From: Oscheius tipulae
Lineage: Eukaryota > Nematoda > Chromadorea > Rhabditida > Rhabditidae
Assembly (NCBI GenBank): GCA_037178975.1
Contig: JASJZH010000005.1
Location: forward strand, 8,952,501-9,016,500
Direction: 5' to 3'
DNA: 64,000 nucleotides
Shown here: positions 63,539 through 64,000 of the stretch, piece after piece
Position numbering within the stretch: position 1 is the first letter of the stretch
How the letters are laid out: the number at the start of each line of letters is the position of its first letter
Made by a program: the position numbers and the translations under genes
The notes under the pieces: model-generated
The model's input: only the letters and a program-made list of their open reading frames with translations
What the model was told of the DNA's origin: nothing
Database searches by the model: none

Positions 63539-63994
63539 TAAACCTTTTTCTTCTTTGTTCAAGTTTTCGAAATACTTCCTCTATGGCTTCATTTTTCTCG
63601 AAATCTCTCTACCACTTTCTCATACAGCACCTCTAAACTTTCATTGTGTCCTCTCGATACTTCTTGAGCGTTGTCTAGTGTCTTTTAAGCCTATTTATCG
63701 CGTCCTAATATGACTGTAGGCAGTGTCAGCCATGTGCAACTTTTCAGTTCTAACAATATGTTCAAATACAAGTCTCCTGGAACATCCAGCCTGTGACAAT
63801 CATCGGATTTCCTTAGCAGCCGTATTCTTAGCAATTTCATCAGGTGTTTCAGCAGCTCTTTGTCGACGAAACTCTTATCTTTGAATCGTCAGCTCTGTCA
63901 CTCTGACTCAAGATAACTCATTTGCTAACACTCTCGATCAATTACGCAACTTTTTCTAACCAATTTGAAATTGATATTGAACTTTCAGAAAGAA
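63539..63994. other. Duplicated spacer with empty hAT site
   Basis: Aligns with 58189-58491 joined to 61338-61527. At about 63807-63818 it has TTTCCTTAGCAGCCG where copy 1 has the target duplication and element. Confidence 0.7.
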
Positions 63995-64000
63995 ATGTCG
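63995..64000 (+). CDS. Micro-protein B, copy 2, first two codons only
   Basis: ATGTCG behind ACTTTCAGAAAGAA, identical to the start of the gene at 61528. Cut by the window end. Confidence 0.5.

Overview
This window reads as a nematode nuclear genome segment. Protein genes are cut by many short introns, often 40-50 bp, that almost always end in TTTTCAG or a close variant. Several start codons sit directly behind such an acceptor, as expected for trans-splicing. Same-strand gene pairs lie close together, and Tc1, hAT, RTE and tRNA-like repeats are scattered through introns and spacers. I infer Nematoda; I cannot name the species. About 115 introns could be placed by keeping reading frame and family homology across junctions.

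Left part (1-24.1 kb) is mostly housekeeping. On the minus strand are RUVBL1 (5' half only), RWDD4, the complex I subunit NDUFS2 and the condensin II subunit NCAPD3 (28 exons, 1626 aa). On the plus strand is SERP1/RAMP4. Two near-identical copies of an intron-containing, tail-variant histone H3 gene lie in inverted orientation and bracket NDUFS2 and NCAPD3. NDUFS2 intron 6 carries a Tc1 element with matching long inverted repeats. NCAPD3 intron 24 carries a fold-back element whose target duplication copied the splice donor.

Middle part (24-52 kb) is membrane and extracellular biology: a ferroportin with altered metal ligands, a peptide-receptor-like GPCR, a myristoylated PH-domain protein, a small LEA-like protein, a catalytically dead membrane carboxylesterase (neuroligin-like), an ADAMTS metalloprotease and a Na+/K+-ATPase beta subunit. 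Introns and spacers here are full of degenerate CTCTGT arrays, and a family of about 80-120 bp hairpins recurs four times.

Right part (53-64 kb) holds a 978-aa secreted cysteine-rich protein with a Pro-Gly repeat linker, a cluster of very small charged coiled-coil genes in a tandem segmental duplication, one copy of which is split by a 2.8-kb hAT transposon, an RTE retrotransposon fragment and a 104-aa orphan gene. All gene models are read by eye; exon ends are approximate to a few bases where noted.
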